Source: Terriglobales bacterium
GTDB taxonomy: Bacteria; Acidobacteriota; Terriglobia; Terriglobales; Acidobacteriaceae
NCBI GenBank assembly: GCA_035624455.1
Contig: DASPRM010000068.1
Span: forward strand, 1-64,000
Direction of reading: 5' to 3'
DNA: 64,000 nucleotides
Shown: positions 1 to 8,463 of the stretch, in pieces
How the letters are laid out: every line of letters starts with the position of its first letter
How positions within the stretch are numbered: the first letter of the stretch is position 1
Notes under the pieces: generated by a model
What the model was told of the DNA's origin: nothing
Seen by the model: the letters and a program-made list of their open reading frames with translations, nothing else
The model's database searches: none
Position numbers and translations under genes: made by a program

Positions 1-510
1 GAAGTTCTCGACAAAATCGACCGTGTCTTTCTCGATGTCGGCCATCATCTCTTCGGCGATGGCGGTGAGGCGGCACTCGGTATAACGGTAGGCCGCGGGA
101 GGATCGCCATCGACGGAGCCGAAATTGCCCTGGCCGTCGATGAGCGGATAGCGCATGTTCCAGGGCTGGGCCAGGCGGACGAGGGCGTCGTAGACAGCGC
201 TATCGCCGTGCGGGTGATATTTCTTCAGACACTCGCCGACCACACCGGCGCACTTCATGTGCTTGCGGTTATGCAGCACACCCATGTCGTACATGGCGTA
301 AAGAATGCGGCGATGGACGGGCTTCAGGCCGTCGCGAATGTCGGGCAGTGCGCGCCCGATGATGACCGACATTGAATAGTCGAGATACGAACGCCGCATC
401 TCTTCTTCAATGTTGATCGGCTGAATGTTGGCGGCGCCAGGGCCCATGCCGCCGCCGCTGCCATCACCCCCGAGGGGGAGTTGATCTTGGGGATTCTGTT
501 CGTCTGCCAT
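1..510 (-). CDS. gyrA: DNA gyrase subunit A, N-terminal part (truncated by window edge)
   Basis: This encodes the breakage-reunion subunit of DNA gyrase, which introduces negative supercoils with GyrB. The 170 codons in the window read from an ATG at 508-510 down to position 1 in one open frame. They contain the family's N-terminal hallmarks: a short acidic Gly-rich leader, then [34 protein letters not shown], the [18 protein letters not shown] stretch and the [14 protein letters not shown] segment. The catalytic tyrosine (in the AAMRYTE-like stretch, here PPAAYRYTE) lies inside the window near codon 140. The Gly/Met-rich insertion at residues 18-26 is a lineage-specific leader. A possible extended -10 promoter lies about 190 bases upstream. 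ParC is the only realistic alternative, and the motif order fits GyrA better. Confidence 0.95.
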   Translation of the reverse strand, partial: MADEQNPQDQLPLGGDGSGGGMGPGAANIQPINIEEEMRRSYLDYSMSVIIGRALPDIRDGLKPVHRRILYAMYDMGVLHNRKHMKCAGVVGECLKKYHPHGDSAVYDALVRLAQPWNMRYPLIDGQGNFGSVDGDPPAAYRYTECRLTAIAEEMMADIEKDTVDFVENF

Positions 511-699
511 TGGTTAGCGTTCCTTCAAGAGCTCAGTTCGTGCTCAAAATCTCGGGCTGCGACTTTTCATTGCGGAGGTCGAGCCCGCGTCACAATCTGC
601 CGGAGCAGGGCTGCGGTGATCGATGTTGACAAAAACTCTGGGAGCGGCGAGATTCTGCGTAAATAATTGCATTTACAGGAAGTTACGGGTCGTTTGGGT

Positions 700-716
700 A
701 CAAAGAAATTATATCA
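700..716 (-). promoter_or_regulatory. Possible extended -10 promoter for gyrA
   Basis: On the minus strand this reads TGATATAAT, a TGn extended -10 with a perfect TATAAT hexamer at 708-713. No convincing -35 is seen, which is acceptable for extended -10 promoters. A start near 700 would give gyrA a leader of about 190 bases. The rest of the 511-888 gap holds no ORF I would support, only this site and the hairpin repeat at 819-870. Confidence 0.4.
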
Positions 717-818
717 CGGGGTACGAACGTAATATGGGTCGGAACTAACTGGAAGCAAGGGAGTTAATGGCTCAATTCTCGGGGGGGCCGAGCTGGGCTC
801 GGCTTGACCGGACGACCA

Positions 819-870
819 CCCCAGCAAACCAAAAGCGGGTTTGCCGGGGACCCCGGACGAGGATGTCCGG
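819..870. repeat. Double hairpin between histidine kinase and gyrA
   Basis: Two adjacent inverted repeats. The first has a 12-bp stem with one mismatch (819-830 against 838-849) around a 7-base loop. The second is CCGGAC-gaggat-GTCCGG at 853-870. It lies just beyond the 3' end of the kinase gene and could end its transcript, though there is no T-tract. It looks like a REP-type intergenic element. Confidence 0.5.
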
Positions 871-888
871 TCCTACGTAATTACTAAA

Positions 889-2700
889 TTAACTTGCGTC
901 AAGCAATTCGCGGACCTTGCGCACCAGGAACTCGGTGCGAAACGGCTTATCGATCACATTTTCCCCTTCCGGCAGGGTTCCCTCGCGAGTCATAGCCTCA
1001 GTTCCATATCCCGACATATAGAGGATTTTGATCTCCGGCCGCCGCTTGCGGATCCGCCCTGCTGCTTGCGGTCCGGAGAGTCCGGGCATGATGACGTCGG
1101 TGATCATGAGGTGAATTGGACCCTGGTGCGCAACGGACGCCGCCACGGCCTGCTCCCCGTCCTTCGCCAGCAGCACCTGGTAGCCCTTGGCTCGCAGGAT
1201 GTGATCGAGGAGAATGCGCAGGTCATCGGCATCTTCGGCGATCAGCAGTGTTTCCGCGGCCCGGGGGCCCTCGGCAGCCTGGGCGGCGAGAATCGGAACG
1301 GTTGCGGGTTTGGTTTCCAGTTTCTCCTCAGTTTTCGCCAGGTAAACCCGGAAGGTTGTTCCGCAGCCGAGTTCGCTTTCGACGGCAATGTGGCCACCAC
1401 TCTGGGTAACGATGCCGTAAGTGGTGGATAGTCCCAATCCGGTGCCTTCACCCACCAGCTTGGTAGTGAAGAAAGGCTCAAAGATGTGGGACATGGTTTC
1501 ATGGCTCATCCCGATACCGGTATCGGTGACCGCGAGCATCGTGTAGGAACCCGCTGTGACCTGGTGGGAGCGCGCGTAGTTTTCGTCGAGGTCGATGTTG
1601 GCAGTTTCGATGGTGAGGCTGCCACCGTCGGGCATTGCATCGCGCGCATTGACCACCAGGTTCATCAGGACTTGTTCCATCTGCGTGGGGTCGGCCTTGA
1701 TCGCCCACAGGGCAGGAGCGGGATGGATGTGCAGCCGGATCTTCTCCCCGAGAATTTGCCGGAAGATAGTTCCCATCTCCGCCAGAATGCTATTCAAATC
1801 GAGCGCCACCGGATTGAGCTCCTGGCGGCGGCTAAAGGCGAGCAGCTTGCGAACCAGCGCTGTGGCCTTCTCCCCGGCCTTGATCACCTGATGGGTTTTC
1901 AGGCGCAGAGGATCTTCTGCAGCGAGCCGTGCTTCGATCAGGCTGGTGTAGCCCATCATCACGTTCAGAAGGTTGTTGAAGTCGTGAGCCACGCCGCCGG
2001 CGAGTTGACCGATGGCCTGCAGCTTCTGCATCTGGCGAAGTTGTTCTTCCAGCTCATGGCGCTCGCGCTCGGCAGTTTTTAGAGCAGAGATGTCGAGCGC
2101 GTAGATCACGCCGATCTGAGGAGTGCCCTCCAGCATGGCGCCGCCAAAGATCGCGTGAACCCGCGATCCATCCTTGCGCAGGAACTCCTTCTCGGAATTC
2201 GGCACCAGGCCGGTCGTTTCCAACTGCTGCCGCGCCAGTTGGTCGCGTTCGTGGTCTTCCGGTGGAGAAATCCGCTGCCAGCGCAGCAGACCCGATTTGA
2301 GATCCTCGCGGGTGTAGCCCAACATATCGAGGAAAGCTTCGTTCGCGTAACGCAGCGAGCCATCTTTCTCCCAGAAGAAAGTTCCGATCAGGTTGGCCTG
2401 GATTATCCGCCGCACGGCAGATTCGGCGCGTCGTCGAGCGGTGTATTCCTTCACCTCCGCGGATTGGAAGGCAAGCAGCAGGCAAAGACCGGTAAGAAGT
2501 ACGAATATCAGCCCCTTGAGGCTTTCGAGCTTCCAAATAACCGGAGACGCGCCGAGGATCAGATGAAGGATGGCATCGGAGAACACCACCCAAAGCGCAG
2601 ATAAGAGAATATAGGCGATGGCTATGCGAGACGACGCGGGACCGAGCGAAAAACCACGAGAGGTTTTCTGCCGCGAGGAAGAGTTGTTTTCGCCTGCCAT
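889..2700 (-). CDS. Membrane hybrid histidine kinase (PAS-HisKA-HATPase-receiver)
   Basis: This is a 603-residue sensor kinase carrying its own receiver domain. In order: two hydrophobic segments at about 25-80; a PAS domain at about 90-210 (FFWEKDGSLRYANEAFLDML); a HisKA dimerisation domain with phospho-acceptor motif VAHDFNNLLN near 240; an HATPase domain with N box NLVVNARDAMPDGG, G1 box DTGIGM, F box IFEPFFTTK and G2 box GTGLGLS; and a C-terminal receiver with LLIAEDADD, acceptor Asp in MITDVIMPG and Lys in IDKPF. The HDFNN H-box is that of hybrid kinases related to NtrB-like enzymes. No partner regulator gene lies next to it, so the output is unknown. The ATG at 2698-2700 fits the start of the protein. 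Confidence 0.93.
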   Translation of the reverse strand: MAGENNSSSRQKTSRGFSLGPASSRIAIAYILLSALWVVFSDAILHLILGASPVIWKLESLKGLIFVLLTGLCLLLAFQSAEVKEYTARRRAESAVRRIIQANLIGTFFWEKDGSLRYANEAFLDMLGYTREDLKSGLLRWQRISPPEDHERDQLARQQLETTGLVPNSEKEFLRKDGSRVHAIFGGAMLEGTPQIGVIYALDISALKTAERERHELEEQLRQMQKLQAIGQLAGGVAHDFNNLLNVMMGYTSLIEARLAAEDPLRLKTHQVIKAGEKATALVRKLLAFSRRQELNPVALDLNSILAEMGTIFRQILGEKIRLHIHPAPALWAIKADPTQMEQVLMNLVVNARDAMPDGGSLTIETANIDLDENYARSHQVTAGSYTMLAVTDTGIGMSHETMSHIFEPFFTTKLVGEGTGLGLSTTYGIVTQSGGHIAVESELGCGTTFRVYLAKTEEKLETKPATVPILAAQAAEGPRAAETLLIAEDADDLRILLDHILRAKGYQVLLAKDGEQAVAASVAHQGPIHLMITDVIMPGLSGPQAAGRIRKRRPEIKILYMSGYGTEAMTREGTLPEGENVIDKPFRTEFLVRKVRELLDAS

Positions 2701-2870
2701 GGCTTTGAAGGCACAACCGCCTGTGCTTTTGAGGAAACAGAAAATCCGAGACGGTGAATGTTATCCGCTAAATGAGCGAGCCCCAAGTCTAACGCGACGT
2801 GGTTAAGGTTTTGTGAGGATTTGAAGTGTGTTGCCCGGGAAACCTATGTAGCCCGTGGTCGAGAAACAAA

Positions 2871-2925
2871 AGGTGTTTCGACTCGGGCCGGGAACTCTTG
2901 GCCCGGCCCTCGCTCAACATGACAG
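2871..2925. repeat. Dispersed palindromic repeat, TTCGACTCGG...CTCAACATGACA family
   Basis: This copy reads GTTTCGACTCGGGCCGGG, a short centre, then CCCGGCCC and CTCGCTCAACATGACA. Its GGGCCGGG/CCCGGCCC arms are inverted repeats. Related copies lie at 23282-23336, 24875-24922 and 37367-37420, each in an intergenic gap. The core is conserved while the loop varies, as in REP-like elements. Confidence 0.75.
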
Positions 2926-2933
2926 GATCAAGG

Positions 2934-3758
2934 TCAATTTTTGTACGACGCAGGCAGGCTGAACTCTACGCCGCGATCTTCATTCACCTTCGCCGTCTGG
3001 TCCAGATCCAGGTCGGCGAGTTTGATCCGGTGGGCAACGAACGTCCCCAGATCAAACAGGGTGTCGCCCACAATCGCGTAGTTGGTGACCTGCTGTTGGT
3101 GGCCGTCCTTGAAAACAAGCACAGTTGGGGTGAGAGACCTTGGTGGCGCGCTTGGAGGTTCGGAAACCTGGGCGTCAGCAGCGGCGTTGGCTGGAGGTTG
3201 GGGGTCAGCTAACTTAGCCCTCTGGTCATAGTACCGGGGTCCTTCATAGGGTCCACTCTGCATTGGCGCGTACGGTCCATTGCCATAACGGTCGTACACG
3301 GTTGGGCCGGGGGGCTCTTCCTGTGGCTGATCTTCGTCCTGGGCGGAGGAATCCACGGCTACCGGGTATGGATACGCATACGGAACATAGACCGGATACC
3401 CGCCGCGACGGTCGTGGTCTGGGCGCCCATTATGCGTGCCTCTGGTATTTATCTTCTGCCCCAACAGCACGCGCCCGTTGGTGAAATCGATTGTCGGAGT
3501 GAAAGCGGGATTGATGCATCCCACGGGAGAAGCACACGCAAATCCGGGCGTGTAGCCGCGAGGTCCAAGCGAGGTCACGCTGGGACGCGCGCCCGGCGCA
3601 ATATTTGTTCCGTTGTAGGAAGTGACGCTCGGCGCCGGGCCGTTGGCAAACTTTCCTGTAAACGAAGTGACCGATGGCGGTACGCCATAAATTTGCGCGA
3701 ACAGCGGGGCAGCCGTTAGCGCAATCACCAACAACCCGAATTGGAATACGCGTTTCAC
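2934..3758 (-). CDS. Secreted protein of unknown function with PSVTS repeats
   Basis: I do not recognise a named domain. The 274-residue product starts with a clear signal peptide (KRVFQFGLLVIALTAAPLFAQ). Three short repeats follow (PPSVTSFTG, APSVTSYNG, RPSVTSLGP) at about residues 26-65. A Pro/Tyr/Gly-rich low-complexity middle follows, with YPVYVPYAYPYPV. The compact C-terminus (VLVFKDGHQQQVTNYAIVG ... RGVEFSLP) resembles a tail I recall from many acidobacterial exported proteins, but that is memory and not checked. The start is GTG at 3756-3758, with AGAGG about a dozen bases upstream. It stands alone, so context gives no clue to its role. Confidence 0.75.
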   Translation of the reverse strand: MKRVFQFGLLVIALTAAPLFAQIYGVPPSVTSFTGKFANGPAPSVTSYNGTNIAPGARPSVTSLGPRGYTPGFACASPVGCINPAFTPTIDFTNGRVLLGQKINTRGTHNGRPDHDRRGGYPVYVPYAYPYPVAVDSSAQDEDQPQEEPPGPTVYDRYGNGPYAPMQSGPYEGPRYYDQRAKLADPQPPANAAADAQVSEPPSAPPRSLTPTVLVFKDGHQQQVTNYAIVGDTLFDLGTFVAHRIKLADLDLDQTAKVNEDRGVEFSLPASYKN

Positions 3759-3994
3759 AGTGGAATCGTACCTCTAAACGGGACCGGCGCAACTGGTTCC
3801 GTTAACTCTATACCTAATTAGAAACCTTTGTAGGACCAATGGTTGCGCAAAATCTGGGCCAGACGCGGAGTTCGCCGTCCTGGGACGAGCCTCAGTGGGC
3901 CAGCGAGAGCTGACAAAAAATGTCTCTCTGGCCCCAAGTACATGACCTCACGTGCGTTACTCCCGGTCAGGGCAACGCCTATCATGTCTGGGTG

Positions 3995-4690
3995 ATGGAA
4001 TTGCGCTCATTGCTGCTCAGTCGCGACGCCGAGATGACGGATGTGCTGAAGCGCGCCATGAGCGAGTTAGGCATCGGAGTATTCGTTTACACGATGCCGG
4101 AGTGGGCGGGCGAGGACCTACGCCGCCACAAGTTCGACGCGGTGATCATCGATTGTGACGACCTGCCGGAAGGCGTGGACGTGCTGCAGGCAGTAAAGAA
4201 TACGCCTTCCAACAGCGATTCCATGGCATTTGCCATTGTCAACGGCCGCACCAGTCTGCAGGCGGCACTTGATATGGGAGCTCATCTGGCGCTCGAGAAG
4301 CCGATCTCGGCGGAGCGCGCCAAGTCGAGTTTTCGAGCAGCCTACGGCCTGATGGTGAGCGAACGGCGCCGTTACTTCCGATATGACATTGAGGCACCCG
4401 TAGGAGTGAGTCTCGATGAGAAGACGGAGTATGCCGGAGTCGCAGTTAACATCAGCGAAGGCGGGATGGCGCTGAAAATGAACTGCGTGATTGCTCCCAA
4501 GTCAGTGGCCCAGCTGCGATTTACCTTGCCGGGAAGTTCACAGGTGCAGTTGCGGGCGGTTGTGGTCTGGTCCGATGAGCAGGGCCGCGCGGGAGTGCGA
4601 TTTGAACAGGTTCCTGCGGCCGCACGCAAGCATTTGGCTGAGTGGTTTGCGAAGCAGGAAGCGGCCATGGGACAAAAGCCCGCAGAGTAG
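3995..4690 (+). CDS. Degenerate receiver plus PilZ domain protein
   Basis: A 231-residue cytoplasmic regulator. Residues 1-120 resemble a response-regulator receiver: Asp in VIIDCDD and Lys in LEKPIS are kept, but the first acidic pair is reduced (LLSRDAEM). Residues about 122-225 are a PilZ domain, with the RRRYFRYDIEAPVGV start and NISEGGMAL motif that bind cyclic di-GMP in characterised members. It may couple a weak or absent phospho-signal to c-di-GMP. The frame is open from an ATG at 3920, but those extra 25 residues do not look like protein and the receiver fold begins at the ATG at 3995, so I chose that. No strong ribosome-binding site supports either start. Confidence 0.82.
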   Translation: MELRSLLLSRDAEMTDVLKRAMSELGIGVFVYTMPEWAGEDLRRHKFDAVIIDCDDLPEGVDVLQAVKNTPSNSDSMAFAIVNGRTSLQAALDMGAHLALEKPISAERAKSSFRAAYGLMVSERRRYFRYDIEAPVGVSLDEKTEYAGVAVNISEGGMALKMNCVIAPKSVAQLRFTLPGSSQVQLRAVVVWSDEQGRAGVRFEQVPAAARKHLAEWFAKQEAAMGQKPAE

Positions 4691-4771
4691 CCACTAAGCG
4701 GCACAGCTCTTCGGTAATAACTCAGAAAGCAACGCCAAGTTCACCGAAATTTTCCGATAGCTCTCGCAATC

Positions 4772-4800
4772 CTCGCGGGCAGGAGTGCCTGCGCCACACA
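4772..4800. repeat. Small palindromic element (CAGG...CCTG type) upstream of mfd
   Basis: A short hairpin with GGCAGG and GCCTGC arms around AGT, followed by GCCACACA. It resembles the elements at 29950-29973 and 63268-63281 in size, in arm sequence type and in its place between genes. Confidence 0.4.
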
Positions 4801-4823
4801 TCGTCCTGTAAAATTGAAGAGCG

Positions 4824-7800
4824 ATGATTCTGCCGTTCGTCCGCGAGCTGTTTGCGGACGTGGAGAAAACTTCCGCCTTTGCGCGCCTGACCTCCCACCT
4901 CAAGACGGGCGCGGGACGGATAGGTATGTCCGGGCTCGTTCCGACAGCTAAATCCCTGCTCATTCCGCTGCTGGCGCGCGCGGCGTCGCGGCCGCTGATC
5001 CTGGTAGTGGCCGATAACCGCGCCGCCGAAGAGATGCTCCCCCGGGTGCAAGGTTTTTGCGAGCTGACGGGAGCGCTTGCAGCGGATGCGATCGTCAGCG
5101 TTCCCGCCTATGACGTACTTCCCTTCGAAAATCTCTCGCCGCACGCTGAAATTCAGGAGGCACGAGCCAAGGCGCTGTGGCGGATTACCACCGGCGAAGC
5201 TCGCGTGGCGATCATTCCGGTAGCTGCCGCTGTCATGAAACTACAGTCGCCAGAGTATTACTTCGACTTGGGGCAGGTGTTCCACCGCGGCGAGGTCGTG
5301 GATATCGAGAAACTGGTGGCGCAGCTCAACCTGGTCGGCTATTCACGTACCGACGTGGTAGAGATGCCGGGTGAATACGCAATTCGCGGCGGAATTCTCG
5401 ATGTATATCCGCCAGAATTTGATCGCCCGCTACGTGTCGAGCTGTTCGGGGATGAGATCGAATCGATCCGCAAGTTTGATCCGGCAACGCAACGTTCTTC
5501 CAGCCCGGTCGACGATCTGGTGCTGATGCCGCTGACGGATACACCCGTACGCGAAGAAACCCTGGGAGCGATTCACGCACGGCTGACCGGGGCGCGGGTC
5601 AGCGGGCGTGAAGAAGTAATCGAGGACGCGATACGCGCGGGAGGTATCACAGTGTTTCCCGGGTGGGAGCTGTATGCGCCTGTGGCAGGAGCTGGAGAGA
5701 GCATCTTCGGACTGCTACCGCAGGCAAGCGTGCTGATCAACGAACCCTCGCTGGTCAAGAGCGAACTGGAGCATTGGTGGGAGAAAGTAGAGAGTGCTCA
5801 CGAACGCAGCGGGATTGGAAATCTGGTGCGACCGGAGGATCTCTATTTCGCTCCCGATGGTTGGTGGATGCGGGTCGATTCCATGACCGGCGCCGATTTG
5901 GAGCACCTCGGACTTGGCACTGATGAGGAAAGCCTGCACCTAAGTTTCAGCACGCAGCCGGCAATGAAATTTCATGGTTCCGTGGCGGCCATGGTGGAGG
6001 AGGTGAAAAAACTCGCTGCTGAGAATCAGCGCGTTGTCTTCGCTGCCGGCAATACAGGCGAAGTGGAGCGGTTGGCAGAAATTTTCAGTGAATACGGGGT
6101 CAGCTTCCGCCTGGGCAGCCGTACACCACGTCCAGGCGAGACGCACGTGGATGACGCCGCTTACCTGGCGGGCGAAGAAGTGCTGACGACGATCGTCAAA
6201 GGCTTCGTCCCAGATGGAGTGACGCTGCCCGAAGTCAACCTGGTGATCTTTGGCGCCAGTGACCTGTTTGATGAGTCGGAAGTGGCTGCGATTCGACCTC
6301 TGCGGCAAAAATCAAAGACTGCCGCCTTCGCATCCGATTTTCGCGATCTGGCCGTGGGCGACTACGTGGTTCATGTGGAGCATGGGATCGGGCAGTACGA
6401 CGGACTGAAGGAAATACCGCAGACGGATGGATCGAATGCGGAATTCATGGTGCTGGAGTACGCGGAGGCAGCGCGGCTGTATGTTCCTCTGACCCGGCTT
6501 GATCTCGTACAGAAATATCGCTCCGCCGAGGGAGCCCGGCCGGTGCTGAACCGGCTCGGCACCGCGCAGTGGCAGAAGACCAAGGCGCGGGTCAAGAAAG
6601 CCATGCGGGACATGGCGGAAGAGCTACTCAAGCTCTATGCCCAGCGCAAGCTGGCGGAGGGCCATGCGTATCCCGCCGATACCGAGTGGCAGCGGGAATT
6701 CGAGGACGCCTTCGAATTCAACGAGACCGAAGATCAGCTTACAGCCATCTCCGACGTGAAGCGCGACATGCAGTTGGGAACGCCTATGGACCGTCTGCTC
6801 TGCGGCGATGTCGGCTACGGCAAAACTGAGGTCGCCATGCGCGCGGCCTTCAAGGCGGTCAGCGACAATCGGCAGGTGGCGGTGCTCGCTCCTACCACGG
6901 TGCTCGCATTTCAACATTTCGGGACGTTCAAGCAGCGATTCGCCGCATTTCCCATTCGCGTGGAGATGCTAAGCCGCTTCCGCACACCAAAAGAGCAGAA
7001 AGAGATTGCACAAAAGGTGGAGCACGGGCAGGTGGATGTCGTGATCGGCACCCACCGGCTACTTTCAAAGGACGTGAATTTTGCCGACCTCGGGCTGGTG
7101 ATCATCGATGAAGAGCAGCGCTTTGGCGTACGCCACAAAGAACGGCTGAAGCAGCTGCGGAAGGAAGTGGACGTTCTGGCCATGTCGGCTACGCCCATCC
7201 CGCGGACTCTGCACATGTCACTCGTGGGTCTGCGCGACATGAGCGTGATCGAAACTCCACCCAAAGACCGGATTGCAATTCAGACCGTGGTCGCGCCGTA
7301 CGAAGAGAAGCTAGTGCGTTCGGCGCTTGAACATGAGTTGGAACGCGGCGGGCAGGTCTATTTCATCCACAATCGTGTGGAATCGATTTACGAGATCGCC
7401 TCCCACGTGCAGGAAATGGTGCCACGGGCGCGAGTGATCGCGGGGCACGGACAGATGTCGGAGGGCGAACTGGAAAAAGTGATGCTCAAATTCGTGCGCC
7501 ATGAAGCCGACATCCTGGTGGCCACGACCATTGTGGAGAACGGGCTGGACATTCCGCTGTGCAACACCATCATTATTAATCGTGCCGACCGCTACGGACT
7601 CTCGGAACTGTACCAGTTGCGCGGGCGGGTAGGACGCTCGAACCGCCGTGCTTATGCATACCTGCTGATCCCACCTGATACGGAACTGACGCCGCTGGCG
7701 CGGCGGCGGCTTGCCGCATTGAAGGAGTTTTCCGATCTGGGAGCTGGCTTCAAGATTGCCGCCCTCGATCTTGAGTTGCGCGGCGCCGGCAACATGTTGG

Positions 7801-8375
7801 GTGGTGAGCAGAGCGGCCACGTCGATGCTGTCGGATTCGAGCTGTACACATCAATGTTGGAGCGCACGGTTCGCGAGTTGAAGGGAGAGGTGGCCCCGCA
7901 GGAGGTGGAGACGCAGCTCAATCTCGGCATCAACATTCGCATTCCCGCGACTTACATTGCCGAAGAGAACCAGCGACTGCGCATGTACAAGCGCGTGGCG
8001 GGAGTAGAGAGCGAGAGCCAGCTGGCCGATGTCGCGGGTGAATTGGAAGATCGGTACGGGCCCCCGCCTGCGGCGGTGGGAAACCTGCTGGAGTATGCGA
8101 CGCTCAAACTGCTGTGCCAGCGCGTCGGCGTGATTGGCATCGACCGCCATCGCGATGTGGTAAATATCAAGTTCGCGGAAAACGCAGGAATCGACCCAGA
8201 ACGGCTGATGCGCTTCATCTCCCGGCAGAAGGGGGCGCAGTTCACACCGGCAGGCATTCTGAAATTCACCATGACAGCGACCGCGGCCGAAGAGGTGCTG
8301 GCCCGGCTCAAACGTTTATTGGAGGAATTGGCCGCGGAGCAGGTGGGAGCAACCGGAGATCAGGTGGTTCGGTAG
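4824..8375 (+). CDS. mfd: Transcription-repair coupling factor Mfd
   Basis: Mfd is a DNA translocase that removes RNA polymerase stalled at lesions and recruits UvrA. The 1183-residue length matches the family. Visible domains are: an N-terminal UvrB-homology region (VVEMPGEYAIRGGILDVYPP near 175); the RNA polymerase interaction domain (LAVGDYVVHVEHGIGQYDG near 512); a superfamily 2 helicase core with Walker A CGDVGYGKTEVAMR near 660, DEEQ box VIIDEEQRFGVRH and motif III MSATPIPRTL; motif VI region QLRGRVGRSNRRAYAYLL; and the C-terminal TRCF domain from about 1010. The start at 4824 follows GAAGAG. It stands alone, with the DUF885 gene 88 bases downstream on the same strand. Confidence 0.98.
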   Translation: MILPFVRELFADVEKTSAFARLTSHLKTGAGRIGMSGLVPTAKSLLIPLLARAASRPLILVVADNRAAEEMLPRVQGFCELTGALAADAIVSVPAYDVLPFENLSPHAEIQEARAKALWRITTGEARVAIIPVAAAVMKLQSPEYYFDLGQVFHRGEVVDIEKLVAQLNLVGYSRTDVVEMPGEYAIRGGILDVYPPEFDRPLRVELFGDEIESIRKFDPATQRSSSPVDDLVLMPLTDTPVREETLGAIHARLTGARVSGREEVIEDAIRAGGITVFPGWELYAPVAGAGESIFGLLPQASVLINEPSLVKSELEHWWEKVESAHERSGIGNLVRPEDLYFAPDGWWMRVDSMTGADLEHLGLGTDEESLHLSFSTQPAMKFHGSVAAMVEEVKKLAAENQRVVFAAGNTGEVERLAEIFSEYGVSFRLGSRTPRPGETHVDDAAYLAGEEVLTTIVKGFVPDGVTLPEVNLVIFGASDLFDESEVAAIRPLRQKSKTAAFASDFRDLAVGDYVVHVEHGIGQYDGLKEIPQTDGSNAEFMVLEYAEAARLYVPLTRLDLVQKYRSAEGARPVLNRLGTAQWQKTKARVKKAMRDMAEELLKLYAQRKLAEGHAYPADTEWQREFEDAFEFNETEDQLTAISDVKRDMQLGTPMDRLLCGDVGYGKTEVAMRAAFKAVSDNRQVAVLAPTTVLAFQHFGTFKQRFAAFPIRVEMLSRFRTPKEQKEIAQKVEHGQVDVVIGTHRLLSKDVNFADLGLVIIDEEQRFGVRHKERLKQLRKEVDVLAMSATPIPRTLHMSLVGLRDMSVIETPPKDRIAIQTVVAPYEEKLVRSALEHELERGGQVYFIHNRVESIYEIASHVQEMVPRARVIAGHGQMSEGELEKVMLKFVRHEADILVATTIVENGLDIPLCNTIIINRADRYGLSELYQLRGRVGRSNRRAYAYLLIPPDTELTPLARRRLAALKEFSDLGAGFKIAALDLELRGAGNMLGGEQSGHVDAVGFELYTSMLERTVRELKGEVAPQEVETQLNLGINIRIPATYIAEENQRLRMYKRVAGVESESQLADVAGELEDRYGPPPAAVGNLLEYATLKLLCQRVGVIGIDRHRDVVNIKFAENAGIDPERLMRFISRQKGAQFTPAGILKFTMTATAAEEVLARLKRLLEELAAEQVGATGDQVVR

Positions 8376-8463
8376 TTCCGCAGCACTTGCTTATATCTTC
8401 CGGTGTATACAAACCCGACAAATGTGCTTTCCTATGGTAAGTTGAATCGTCTACAGACTGTCT

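Noticed and set aside
841-1431. Plus-strand frame across the end of the histidine kinase
   Set aside because: Shadow of the receiver domain; no motif and no start signal.
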